From: Stenotrophomonas sp046736075 | GTDB taxonomy: Bacteria > Pseudomonadota > Gammaproteobacteria > Xanthomonadales > Xanthomonadaceae | Direction of reading: 5' to 3' | Assembly (NCBI RefSeq): GCF_046736075.1 | Contig: NZ_CP177163.1 | Coordinates: 3,224,001-3,288,000, forward strand | DNA length: 64,000 nt | In this document: in pieces, positions 7,828-15,047 of the stretch | How the letters are laid out: the number at the start of each line of letters is the position of its first letter | How positions within the stretch are numbered: the first letter of the stretch is position 1 | Translations under genes and position numbers: made by a program | Notes under the pieces: generated by a model | What the model was told of the DNA's origin: nothing | Seen by the model: only the letters and a program-made list of their open reading frames with translations | Databases searched by the model: none

Positions 7828-8853
7828 TCAGTCCCAGCCGGACAGCACCAGCTTGCCGATCACCCCTCCGCTTTCCAGGCGGCGGTGCGCCTCGCGCAGG
7901 TTCGCCGCGTTGATCGGGCCCAGCAGGGTATGCGCGGTGCTGCGCAGTTCGCCGGCATCGACCAGGCTGGCGACGCGATTGAGAATGCGGTGCTGTTCGA
8001 TCATGTCGTGGGTGCGGAAGCGCGCCCGCGCGAACATGAATTCCCAGTGGATGCCGATGCATTTGGCCTTGTAGGGATCGCCGATGCGCAGCGCGCCGCG
8101 CGGTTCCACGATCAGCCCCACATGGCCCTGCGGCGCCAGCAGTTCGCCGATCGCATCCCAGTAATGATCTGTGTCGGCCAGATTCAGGACGACCTCGACG
8201 GCGGCGATGCCCAAGGCCTGCAACTGCGGCAGCAGCGGCTGGCGGTGGTCGATCACGTGGCTGGCGCCCATCTGGGTGCACCAGTCGCGCGATGCGGCGC
8301 GGGAGGCGGTGGCGACCACTGTGAAGCCGGCGTGCCGCGCCAACTGGATCGCGATCGAGCCGACCCCGCCGGCGCCACCAATGACCAGCAGGTGCTGCCC
8401 GGCATGCTGGCGGTCATCAAAGTGCAGCGGCATGCGCTCGAACAGCAGTTCCCACGCGGTCAGCGCGGTGAGCGGCAACGCGGCGGCATCGGCCGCGTCC
8501 AGGGTGGTCGGCTGGCGTCCGACCAGGCGCTCATCCACCCACTGCCATTCGGCATTGCAGCCTGGCCGGGTGACGTCGCCGGCGTAATAGACCGCATCGC
8601 CCGGCGCGAAGGCGGTCACCTCCGGCCCGACCGCCTCGACCACCCCGGCCGCGTCGAAGCCGAGGATGCGCGGCGGGTCTTCCCGGCCCTCGCGCGGGGC
8701 ACGCAGTTTGGTGTCCACCGGGTTCACCGAGACGGCCTGGACCCGCACCAGCAGGTCGCGTCCCTGCGGTGCACCCGGCGCGGGAAGCTGCAGATCCTGC
8801 AGGGCCTGGGGGTCGTCGATGGGGAGGTAACGGGTCAGTCCGACGGCTTTCAT
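7828..8853 (-). CDS. zinc-type alcohol dehydrogenase-like (MDR) oxidoreductase
   Basis: Medium-chain dehydrogenase/reductase of 341 residues. The N-terminal GroES-like domain carries VRVQAVSVNPVDTKLR. The nucleotide-binding Rossmann fold starts at LLVIGGAGGVGSIAIQLARHAG (about 150-172), with the GGxGGVG fingerprint that favours NADPH. The usual catalytic-zinc ligands of true alcohol dehydrogenases are not apparent: the early Cys position is Pro-Val-Asp. This fits the zinc-independent quinone-oxidoreductase-like subgroup, despite the common family name. Monocistronic; the start at 8853 has GGAGCTGTCATG (a GGAGC ribosome-binding site). Physiological substrate unknown. Confidence 0.88.
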   Translation of the reverse strand: MKAVGLTRYLPIDDPQALQDLQLPAPGAPQGRDLLVRVQAVSVNPVDTKLRAPREGREDPPRILGFDAAGVVEAVGPEVTAFAPGDAVYYAGDVTRPGCNAEWQWVDERLVGRQPTTLDAADAAALPLTALTAWELLFERMPLHFDDRQHAGQHLLVIGGAGGVGSIAIQLARHAGFTVVATASRAASRDWCTQMGASHVIDHRQPLLPQLQALGIAAVEVVLNLADTDHYWDAIGELLAPQGHVGLIVEPRGALRIGDPYKAKCIGIHWEFMFARARFRTHDMIEQHRILNRVASLVDAGELRSTAHTLLGPINAANLREAHRRLESGGVIGKLVLSGWD

Positions 8854-9225
8854 GACAGCTCCGATATCGGGGTGATAGCGTCATCATACGGTTGCTGACA
8901 TTGCTGTTTCTGCGCTGAATCAATGCGGGCTTCGCGCAGGGGAGAAATACTCACCCTTGGCACCCACAGCGGCATGAATCCCGGGAAACCCTTGTCATCA
9001 AAGGCGCTTGCGCAATTTCATCAACCTGTATACGGTGCCACCCGCTGGGCCGGGTAGAGGCCTGGCCGTTCTCTTCACATGTTACGGGACTGTTAACATC
9101 ACCTTCACCCTCCTGAGCATAATGTTCGCGGCGGTGGCGTGCTGAATCGGCAGTCTGAAAACGACGCAGTAGTGCTGGCCCATGCCTCTACCGGTTTCAT
9201 ACCCCCGAAATAGGAGCTGTACTCA
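8854..9225. other. divergent intergenic region, leader of the OmpA/OprF-like gene
   Basis: 372 bases with no credible gene. The plus-strand porin probably starts transcription here: a CATAAT at 9118-9123 is a possible -10, with TTAACA at 9093-9098 as a weak -35 at a long 19-base spacing. That would give a leader of about 95 bases ending in an AGGAG site before the ATG. GC content is lower than in the flanking genes, as usual for regulatory DNA. Confidence 0.5.
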
Positions 9226-10317
9226 ATGAACAAGAAGATCCTCACTGCCGCGCTGCTGGGCGGTCTGGCTTTCGCCCAGGCTGCATCGGCGCAGGATTTT
9301 GACGACCGCTGGTACCTGACCGGTTCGGCCGGCTTCAACTTCCAGGATAACGACCGTCTGACCAACGACGCTCCGTTCGTGACCCTGGGCCTCGGTAAGT
9401 TCATCAGCCCCAACTGGTCGCTGGACGGTGAACTGAACTACCAGAACCCGAACTTCGACGCCAACCAGGATCTGAACTGGAGCCAGTACGGCGCCTCGAT
9501 CGACCTGCGTCGCCACTTCATCTCCGAAGGCCGTGGCTGGAACCCGTACCTGCTGATGGGTCTGGGCTACCAGAAGTCGGAAGAAGAGTACCCGGCTCTG
9601 GACAACAACGGTCCGCGTGAGCGCAAGGACGGCAACTTCGCCGCCAAGGTCGGCGTTGGTCTGCAGACCACCTTCGAAAAGCGCGTTGCTGTGCGCGCCG
9701 AAGTGGCCTACCGCGCTGACTTCGACGACCAGAGCATCTCTGCTCCGACGGAAGACTGGTTCGGCGACGTGCTGGCTTCGGTCGGCGTCGTGATCCCGCT
9801 GGGCCCGGCCCCGACGGCTGCTGTGGTTGCGCCGGCTCCGGTTGCTCCGAGCTGCGCCGACCTGGATGACGACGGCGACGGCGTCAACAACTGCGACGAC
9901 AAGTGCCCGAACTCCCAGCCTGGCCAGACCATCGGTCCGGACGGCTGCCCGGTGCCGGTCTCCATCGACCTGAAGGGCGTCAACTTCGACTTCGACAAGT
10001 CGACCCTGCGTCCGGACGCCGTGGCGATCCTGAGCGAAGCTACCGAGATCCTGAAGCGTTACCCGGATCTGCGCGTTGAAGTGGCCGGTCACACCGACTC
10101 GAAGGGCACCGACGCGTACAACCAGAAGCTGTCCGAGCGTCGCGCCACCACCGTGTATGACTACCTGACCAAGAACGGCGTGTCCGCTTCGCGTCTGGTG
10201 GGTCCGATCGGTTACGGCGAGAGCCGCCCGATTGCTCCGAACACCAACCCGGATGGTTCGGACAACCCGGAAGGCCGTGCAAAGAACCGTCGTACCGAGC
10301 TGAACGTCCAGAACTAA
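9226..10317 (+). CDS. OprF/OmpA-type outer-membrane porin
   Basis: Major outer-membrane protein of 363 residues. A signal peptide (MNKKILTAALLGGLAFAQAASA, cleaved before QDFDD) leads into an eight-strand beta-barrel domain (about 25-195). A Pro/Ala linker follows, then an acidic, Cys-containing calcium/thrombospondin-type-3-like segment (DLDDDGDGVNNCDDKCPNS) and an OmpA C-terminal domain (about 240-363). The C-terminal domain carries the peptidoglycan-binding signature NFDFDKSTLRPDA...VAGHTDSKGTDAYNQKLSERRA. It anchors the outer membrane to the wall and may form a slow porin, as OprF does. Codon use is strongly biased (GAC, AAC, CTG), typical of a highly expressed gene. The AGGAGCTGTA ribosome-binding site resembles that of hupB in this window. 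Confidence 0.93.
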   Translation: MNKKILTAALLGGLAFAQAASAQDFDDRWYLTGSAGFNFQDNDRLTNDAPFVTLGLGKFISPNWSLDGELNYQNPNFDANQDLNWSQYGASIDLRRHFISEGRGWNPYLLMGLGYQKSEEEYPALDNNGPRERKDGNFAAKVGVGLQTTFEKRVAVRAEVAYRADFDDQSISAPTEDWFGDVLASVGVVIPLGPAPTAAVVAPAPVAPSCADLDDDGDGVNNCDDKCPNSQPGQTIGPDGCPVPVSIDLKGVNFDFDKSTLRPDAVAILSEATEILKRYPDLRVEVAGHTDSKGTDAYNQKLSERRATTVYDYLTKNGVSASRLVGPIGYGESRPIAPNTNPDGSDNPEGRAKNRRTELNVQN

Positions 10318-10343
10318 TCCTTCTGGTAGTACAGCCTCAGAAG

Positions 10344-10374
10344 AGGGCCCGGCATTGCCGGGCCCTTTTTTTTT
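10344..10374 (+). terminator. rho-independent terminator of the OmpA-like gene
   Basis: Hairpin AGGGCCCGGC-AT-TGCCGGGCCCT followed by nine to ten T residues, 27 bases after the stop codon. Confidence 0.93.
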
Positions 10375-10438
10375 CGCCGAACACGCGAACAGCCGGACAG
10401 GCGAAAAGCTGTCGTTGCCTTGGGTTTCCAGGCTGGGC

Positions 10439-10536
10439 GGGGGTGTGTGGGTTCGCGGGGCACGCCGCAAGTACGTCCCTGTAGGCTCGTGCGCCGCATC
10501 CATGCGGCGCAACGGCCCGCGAACCCACACACCCCC
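10439..10536. repeat. long inverted-repeat intergenic element
   Basis: Two 21-base perfectly complementary arms (10439-10459 and 10516-10536, GGGGGTGTGTGGGTTCGCGG type) enclose a 56-base core. The core has its own small palindrome (GCGCCGCATCCATGCGGCGC). The arms are not coding and no transposase is present. It sits in the 450-base gap between the OmpA-like gene and the next gene, whose remainder shows nothing else recognisable. Confidence 0.8.
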
Positions 10537-10767
10537 ACCCTCGACAGGGGGCCGGTGGCCAATGAAGAGCGGCGAGTTAAAGCAGCCAGGGCCGTCGCGC
10601 TCCGACTGTCCTGTGCGCACCCACCTCTACCGGCCCAGCTCGACAAAGCCGGTGTAGGCCGCATCTGATCTTTGCTTTAAATCCAACAAGTTGCCGTATT
10701 CATTGAATGTGGGACCTTGAAAGCCGTTGTGGCGCTGTTAAACTCGGCGCGTCGACCCCTTTCCTGG

Positions 10768-11283
10768 ATGCATCCCATGCTGCGTATCGCACTGGCCACC
10801 GTGCTTGGCCTGGCCCTGGTTCCCGCCGCCCACGCAGCCGTGGATTGCTCGGCGAACACCAGCGCTTCGCCGCTGCCGCTGCCGGCCACCGCGATCGCGC
10901 CTGTGGCCGATGAGCTGTATATCCGCAACGTGCAGCTGGGCATGCCGGCTGGCGTGCTGACCTCCAATTTCGATCAGCATCAGTCGCTGGACCGCGTGCT
11001 GCAGCGCCTGCGCATCGATGGCTGCCAGAACATCGCCAAGGCGATGCCGGGCGCACCGGCGATCAAGCCGAACGACCCGGCGGCCTACAAGCCGCAGACC
11101 GAATTCGACAACACGCCCTGGCGCTTCGACATGAGCCAGAACGGCAAGCGCATGACCGCCGAGGAATTCGACGCCTGGATGAAGGCGCGCGGTGTGCGCG
11201 TGGTCAAGGCGCGCCCGGCCCCGGCTGCCGTGCCAGCCGCCGCTGAAGCACCGGCCGACACCAAGCCGGGCGAGAAGAAGTAA
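10768..11283 (+). CDS. exported hypothetical protein with DEFDAWMKA motif
   Basis: Protein of 171 residues (168 if the ATG at 10777 is used). A signal peptide (MLRIALATVLGLALVPAAHA) is followed by a mature region with two cysteines (VDCSAN, DGCQN). Near the C-terminus it has RFDMSQNGKRMTAEEFDAWM followed by KARGVRVVK, then an Ala/Pro/Lys tail. Almost the same motif ends the lipoprotein at 12234-12572, on the other side of the pseudouridine synthase gene. The family is not recognised. The protein is probably periplasmic. It reads into the pseudouridine synthase gene (20-base gap), so the two are likely co-transcribed. Confidence 0.72.
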   Translation: MHPMLRIALATVLGLALVPAAHAAVDCSANTSASPLPLPATAIAPVADELYIRNVQLGMPAGVLTSNFDQHQSLDRVLQRLRIDGCQNIAKAMPGAPAIKPNDPAAYKPQTEFDNTPWRFDMSQNGKRMTAEEFDAWMKARGVRVVKARPAPAAVPAAAEAPADTKPGEKK

Positions 11284-11302
11284 GCCGCCGCGCGCGGAGA
11301 CC

Positions 11303-12142
11303 ATGACCACACGCCGGCCCCCCGCCGCGTCCGCATCCCGACCACGCCGCCCCGAGCGGCGTGCGTCCCCGCAGAACACCTCCTCCAGCAGCAGTGCCGG
11401 CGCGGTACGCCACGGGCTGGCCCGGGTGCTGTCCAAGGCCGGCCTGTGCTCGCGCACCGAAGCGGCGCGCTGGATTGCCGATGGGCGGGTCACGGTGGAT
11501 GGCCGGGTCATCAACAACCCCGAATACCCGATCATCGATGGGCGCCACCAGGTGCGCGTGGATGGTCGCGCGCTGGATGCGCCGCGGCGCATCCACCTGA
11601 TGCTCAACAAGCCGCGCGGGCTGGTCACCACCGCGCAGGATGAGCAGGGCCGCGAGACGGTCTACCGCTGCTTCGACGGTGCCGGCCTGCCGTGGATCGC
11701 GCCGGTGGGGCGCCTGGACAAGGCCAGCGAAGGGCTGCTGCTGTTCAGCAACGACCCGCAGTGGGCGGCGCGCCTCACCGACCCGGCCACCGGGCCGGAC
11801 AAGACCTATCACGTGCAGATCGACACGATCCCGGATGCGGCGCAGCTGCAGGCGCTGTGCGCCGGCATTGACGACGACGGCGAGCGGCTGTGTGCGCGCC
11901 GCGTTGATCTGCTGCGCAGCGGCGAGAAGACCGCCTGGCTGGAAGTCGTGCTGGAGGAAGGGCGCAACCGCCACATCCGCCGCCTGCTGGCCGCCTTCGA
12001 CATCACCGTGCTGCGCCTGGTGCGCGTGGCCATCGGGCAGCTGCCGATGGGCGAGCTGGGCAAGGGCGCCTGGCGCGAACTCAGCCAACACGATCTGGAC
12101 CTGCTGTACGCCGCGGCCAAGGGCGCTGCGGCCTCACCGTGA
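11303..12142 (+). CDS. RsuA/RluB-family pseudouridine synthase
   Basis: Converts specific uridines to pseudouridine in rRNA. Protein of 279 residues: a basic low-complexity N-terminus (RPPAASASRPRRPERR), an S4 RNA-binding domain (about 40-95: ARVLSKAGLCSRTEAARWIADGRVTVDG), then the catalytic domain. The catalytic domain has motif GRLDKASEGLLLFSND, whose Asp is the nucleophile, and the RsuA-family signature EGRNRHIRRLLAAFDI. The ATG at 11303 follows a GGAGA site; a frame from 11192 would overlap the upstream gene. The motifs place it in the RsuA/RluB/RluE/RluF group, and the exact target base cannot be read from sequence. It lies between two related small exported proteins, an odd neighbourhood for an RNA-modifying enzyme. 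Confidence 0.9.
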   Translation: MTTRRPPAASASRPRRPERRASPQNTSSSSSAGAVRHGLARVLSKAGLCSRTEAARWIADGRVTVDGRVINNPEYPIIDGRHQVRVDGRALDAPRRIHLMLNKPRGLVTTAQDEQGRETVYRCFDGAGLPWIAPVGRLDKASEGLLLFSNDPQWAARLTDPATGPDKTYHVQIDTIPDAAQLQALCAGIDDDGERLCARRVDLLRSGEKTAWLEVVLEEGRNRHIRRLLAAFDITVLRLVRVAIGQLPMGELGKGAWRELSQHDLDLLYAAAKGAAASP

Positions 12143-12233
12143 CCTCGTGGCCTGCCGGCATGTGGCAGGCCAGTCGACCCGGGCAATGGATGGCCTCCGA
12201 AGGGACATTCCGTTCATCACCGGGAGTAAGACC

Positions 12234-12572
12234 ATGCACATCAGCACCTTCCACCGTTCCCTGTTCCGCAGCGCCTGCCTGCTGGTACCGGCCGCGCTGC
12301 TGAGCGCCTGCGGCGGCCACAGGCAGGCGGCCAAGGCGCCGCCACCGGCGGCCGACCAGATTGTGGAGATCCGCACGCCGGAGCTGGATGGCCGCGGCAG
12401 CTACCGGTTCCTGATGAGCGACGGCGACAAGCGCATGAGCGCCGACGAATTCGATGCCTGGATGAAGGCCAACGGCATCCGCGTGGCCAAGGGCAACGCA
12501 GCGGATCGCGCCGCTGCGGCGGTGGTGGTGGCCAGCAAGGAAACGGCGAAGGACAAGAAGAAAAAGAAATGA
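12234..12572 (+). CDS. small lipoprotein with DEFDAWMKA motif
   Basis: Protein of 112 residues with a lipoprotein signal: a basic start (MHISTFHRSLFRS), a hydrophobic core and the lipobox LLSAC, giving a lipidated Cys near residue 25. The body holds YRFLMSDGDKRMSADEFDAW followed by MKANGIRVAKG. This matches the C-terminal motif of the exported protein at 10768-11283, with about 20 of 30 positions the same. The C-terminus is a run of Lys after Ala-rich sequence. It is probably membrane-anchored in the periplasm. Function and family unknown. It ends about 70 bases before the convergent kbl gene. Confidence 0.72.
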   Translation: MHISTFHRSLFRSACLLVPAALLSACGGHRQAAKAPPPAADQIVEIRTPELDGRGSYRFLMSDGDKRMSADEFDAWMKANGIRVAKGNAADRAAAAVVVASKETAKDKKKKK

Positions 12573-12600
12573 CGCGCGGCGCGAGCCAATGATGGGCCAA

Positions 12601-12633
12601 GGTGTAGAGCGGGGCAGAGCCCCGGTCTACACC
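12601..12633. repeat. GTAG-type palindromic repeat pair
   Basis: Inverted repeat GGTGTAGA...GGGGC-AGA-GCCCC...TCTACACC between the convergent lipoprotein and kbl genes. Both ends show the GTAG head of SMAG elements, in opposite orientation. It could also act as a bidirectional terminator, though no T-run follows. Confidence 0.65.
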
Positions 12634-12642
12634 CCGCGCTGA

Positions 12643-13854
12643 TCAACCCTTGATCACGCCCAGCTCGACGCCGATACGGGTGAACGCGCCGATCGCGCGG
12701 TCCAGGTGCTCGCGGGTATGGGCGGCGCTGATCTGGGTGCGGATGCGCGCCTGGCCCTTGGGTACCACCGGGAAGAAGAACCCGATCGCGTAGATGCCTT
12801 CCTCGAGCAGGCGCTCGGCGAATTTCTGCGCGAGCGGCGCGTCGTACAGCATCACCGGGCTGATCGGATGCACGCCCGGCTTCACGTCGAAACCGGCCGC
12901 CGTCATCTTTTCGCGGAAGTAGGCGGTGTTGTCGGCCAGCGTGCTGCGCAGGTCGCCGGCGGCGGCCAGCATCTCGAAGGCCTTGATGCCGGCGGCCACC
13001 ACGTGCGGCGGCAGCGAGTTGGAGAACAGATACGGGCGCGAGCGCTGGCGCAGCAGTTCGATCACTTCGGCGCTGGCGGTGGTGAAGCCGCCCAGTGCGC
13101 CGCCCATCGCCTTGCCCAGCGTACCGGTGATGATGTCGATCTTCTCCAGCACGCCCTTGACCTCGGCCGAGCCGCGGCCGGTGGCGCCAAGGAAGCCGGT
13201 GGCATGGCATTCGTCGATGTGCACCAGCGCGTTGTACTTCTTCGCCAGCGCGGTGATCTCATCCAGCGGCGCAATGAAGCCATCCATCGAGAACACGCCG
13301 TCGGTGGTGATCAGCTTGGTCCTGCAGCCGGCGGCATCGGCGGCCTGCAGCTGGGCTTCCAGGTCGGCCATGTCGCAGTTGGCGTAGCGGAAGCGCTTGG
13401 CCTTGCACAGGCGCACGCCGTCGATGATCGAGGCATGGTTGAGCGCATCGGAGATGATCGCGTCGTTTTCGCCCAGCAGCGGCTCGAACAGGCCACCGTT
13501 GGCGTCGAAGCAGGCCGCGTACAGGATGGTGTCCTGCTTGCCGAAGAAGTCGGCGATCTGCTTTTCCAGCTGCTTGTGCAGGTCCTGGGTGCCGCAGATG
13601 AAGCGCACCGACGCCATGCCGAAGCCGTGGCTGTCCAGCGCATCCTTGGCCGCCTGGATCAGGTCGGGGTGGTCGGCCAGGCCAAGGTAGTTGTTGGCGC
13701 AGAAGTTCAGCACGGTGCGGCCGTCGTCCAGCGTGATCTCGGCCGACTGGGGGCTGGTGATGATGCGCTCGGACTTGAACAGGCCCTGGGCGCGGATCGC
13801 CTCCAGTTCTTCAACGTAGTGCTGGGTCAGCGGGGCGGGGGTGGCGTCGCTCAT
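12643..13854 (-). CDS. kbl: glycine C-acetyltransferase (2-amino-3-ketobutyrate CoA ligase)
   Basis: PLP enzyme that splits 2-amino-3-ketobutyrate with CoA into glycine and acetyl-CoA, the second step of threonine breakdown. It has 403 residues (family about 398). The start MSDATPAPLTQHYVEELEAI is chosen over longer frames because the family alignment begins there. Signatures: NFCANNYLGLADHP, FCGTQDLHKQLE-type substrate region, TDGVFSMDG, DECHATGF (Asp-His contacts to the cofactor) and the PLP lysine in TGTLGKAMGGALGG. The first-step enzyme gene tdh lies 1.2 kb away on the same strand. An outer-membrane protein gene is inserted between them on the other strand, so the two are not one operon here. 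Confidence 0.95.
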   Translation of the reverse strand: MSDATPAPLTQHYVEELEAIRAQGLFKSERIITSPQSAEITLDDGRTVLNFCANNYLGLADHPDLIQAAKDALDSHGFGMASVRFICGTQDLHKQLEKQIADFFGKQDTILYAACFDANGGLFEPLLGENDAIISDALNHASIIDGVRLCKAKRFRYANCDMADLEAQLQAADAAGCRTKLITTDGVFSMDGFIAPLDEITALAKKYNALVHIDECHATGFLGATGRGSAEVKGVLEKIDIITGTLGKAMGGALGGFTTASAEVIELLRQRSRPYLFSNSLPPHVVAAGIKAFEMLAAAGDLRSTLADNTAYFREKMTAAGFDVKPGVHPISPVMLYDAPLAQKFAERLLEEGIYAIGFFFPVVPKGQARIRTQISAAHTREHLDRAIGAFTRIGVELGVIKG

Positions 13855-14051
13855 GGCAGGCAGTCTTCGGCACGGGAAAACCGGGATTTTACCTGTCGCC
13901 GCCGGTGCCGGGGCCGCGGGGTGGTGGCCGCCGGGCGCGGGTGTGACGGGGAATGGTTGCGCACGTGATTGTTGCATCGCAATATCAATCAGGTTAAAAA
14001 ACCGTAAACCCCGCCGCACCCGCCCACCCCCACGCCCCGGAGAGACCCCGC

Positions 14052-14753
14052 ATGAACCACGCCACGCGCTGTACCGCCGCCGTTGTGCTCTGCGCCGCCT
14101 TGCTTGCCCCGTTTGCCGCCAGTGCCCAGGACGAGGCCGAGTCTCCCTTCAGCTGGAACGTCACCGGCGTGTCCGACTACGTGTTCCGCGGCGTGTCGCA
14201 GACCGACGAGGACCCGACCCTGCAGGCCGGTTTCACCTACACCTCGCCGGTGGGCCTGTACGCGGGCGTCTGGGGGTCGGGTGTGGACTTCGGCGACGGC
14301 GGCCCGGATGCCGAGGTCGACTACTTCATCGGTTATGGCGTGGACATCACCGACAGCCTCAACGTCGACGTGATGCTCAACCATTACAGCTACCCCGGCT
14401 CGAGCGAGCTGGCGTACACCGAGCTGATCACCAAGACCAGTTTCGCCGAGCACTACAACGTGACCGTGGGCTACACCAACGATGTCTGGAACACCGATAC
14501 CGACGGCTGGTACTTCGCGGCCGGCACCGAATGGGCGCTGCCGAAGGACTTCAACCTGACCGCCAACGTGGGCCGCAGCACGTTCAAGGACAGCGTCGCC
14601 AAGGACTACACCGACTGGAACATCGGCGTGAACCGCAGCTTCGGTCTGTTCACCCTCGGCCTGGGTTACTACGGCACCGACGGCAACGGGCGCGACAACT
14701 CCGGCAAGCTGGCCGACAACCGCGTGGTGTTCACCGTGGCGGTAGGGCAGTAA
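14052..14753 (+). CDS. TIGR02001/TorF-family outer-membrane protein
   Basis: Putative outer-membrane beta-barrel of 233 residues. A signal peptide (AAVVLCAALLAPFAASA, cleaved before QDEAES) leads to the family start FSWNVTGVSDYVFRGVSQTD. Alternating aromatic/hydrophobic strands continue to the end, with a final strand NRVVFTVAVGQ. Family members (TIGR02001) are uncharacterised and have been called putative porins. It lies between kbl and tdh on the opposite strand, divergent from kbl and followed by a SMAG array. A transport role is inferred only from the fold. Confidence 0.85.
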   Translation: MNHATRCTAAVVLCAALLAPFAASAQDEAESPFSWNVTGVSDYVFRGVSQTDEDPTLQAGFTYTSPVGLYAGVWGSGVDFGDGGPDAEVDYFIGYGVDITDSLNVDVMLNHYSYPGSSELAYTELITKTSFAEHYNVTVGYTNDVWNTDTDGWYFAAGTEWALPKDFNLTANVGRSTFKDSVAKDYTDWNIGVNRSFGLFTLGLGYYGTDGNGRDNSGKLADNRVVFTVAVGQ

Positions 14754-14777
14754 CCCAACGCACCGTCACCGTGCCGA

Positions 14778-14799
14778 GCCGGCCAGCGGCCGGCACTAC
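14778..14799 (-). repeat. SMAG/REP element, inverted copy
   Basis: Reverse-orientation copy of the GTAG-headed palindrome (GCCGGCC-AGC-GGCCGGC...CTAC), 24 bases after the TorF-family stop codon. It faces the tandem array that follows. Confidence 0.8.
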
Positions 14800-14827
14800 A
14801 AAAAATGCCGGGCCGGCACCCCAAAAC

Positions 14828-15018
14828 GTAGTGCCGGCCGCCGGCCGGCTCCCCGCAACACCGGCACCACAAAGGTAGTGCCGGCCGCTGGCCGGCTCCC
14901 CGCAGCACCGGCGCCCCAAAACGTAGTGCCGGCCGCTGGCCGGCTCCCCGCAGCACCGGCGCCACAAAACGTAGTGCCGGCCGCTGGCCGGCTCCCCGCA
15001 GCACCGGCACACAAAAAA
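14828..15018 (+). repeat. tandem array of four SMAG/REP units
   Basis: GTAG heads at 14828, 14875, 14923 and 14971 give periods of 47, 48 and 48 bases. Each unit is a GTAG head, the GCCGGCC-GCT/GCC-GGCCGGC palindrome and a nearly constant tail (CTCCCCGCARCACCGGCRCC plus A-rich end). With the inverted copy upstream, it fills the gap between two convergent genes. Confidence 0.88.
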
Positions 15019-15042
15019 GGCACCCGTCGGGTGCCTTTTTCT
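15017..15042. terminator. terminator between TorF-family gene array and tdh
   Basis: Hairpin AAGGCACCC-GTC-GGGTGCCTT with A residues on one side and T residues on the other, so it can work on both strands. It directly follows the tdh stop codon on the minus strand. Confidence 0.85.
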
Positions 15043-15047
15043 TTACG

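Noticed and set aside
4959..7913. A 984-codon open frame on the plus strand across fadH and the YczE gene.
   Set aside because: It runs through two well-supported minus-strand genes, is His/Arg/Gln-rich and has no recognisable domain.
7828..8853. Calling this gene a zinc-dependent alcohol dehydrogenase.
   Set aside because: The Cys/His zinc ligands of true alcohol dehydrogenases are not visible; the GGxGGVG motif favours the zinc-free quinone-oxidoreductase-like group.
12706..13968. A plus-strand open frame opposite kbl.
   Set aside because: The minus strand encodes a complete PLP enzyme; the plus frame has no domain or signal.
14828..15018. Regular 47-48-base repeats that look like a short CRISPR array.
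   Set aside because: The supposed spacers are also conserved between units, the repeats are GTAG-headed palindromes, and no cas gene is present.
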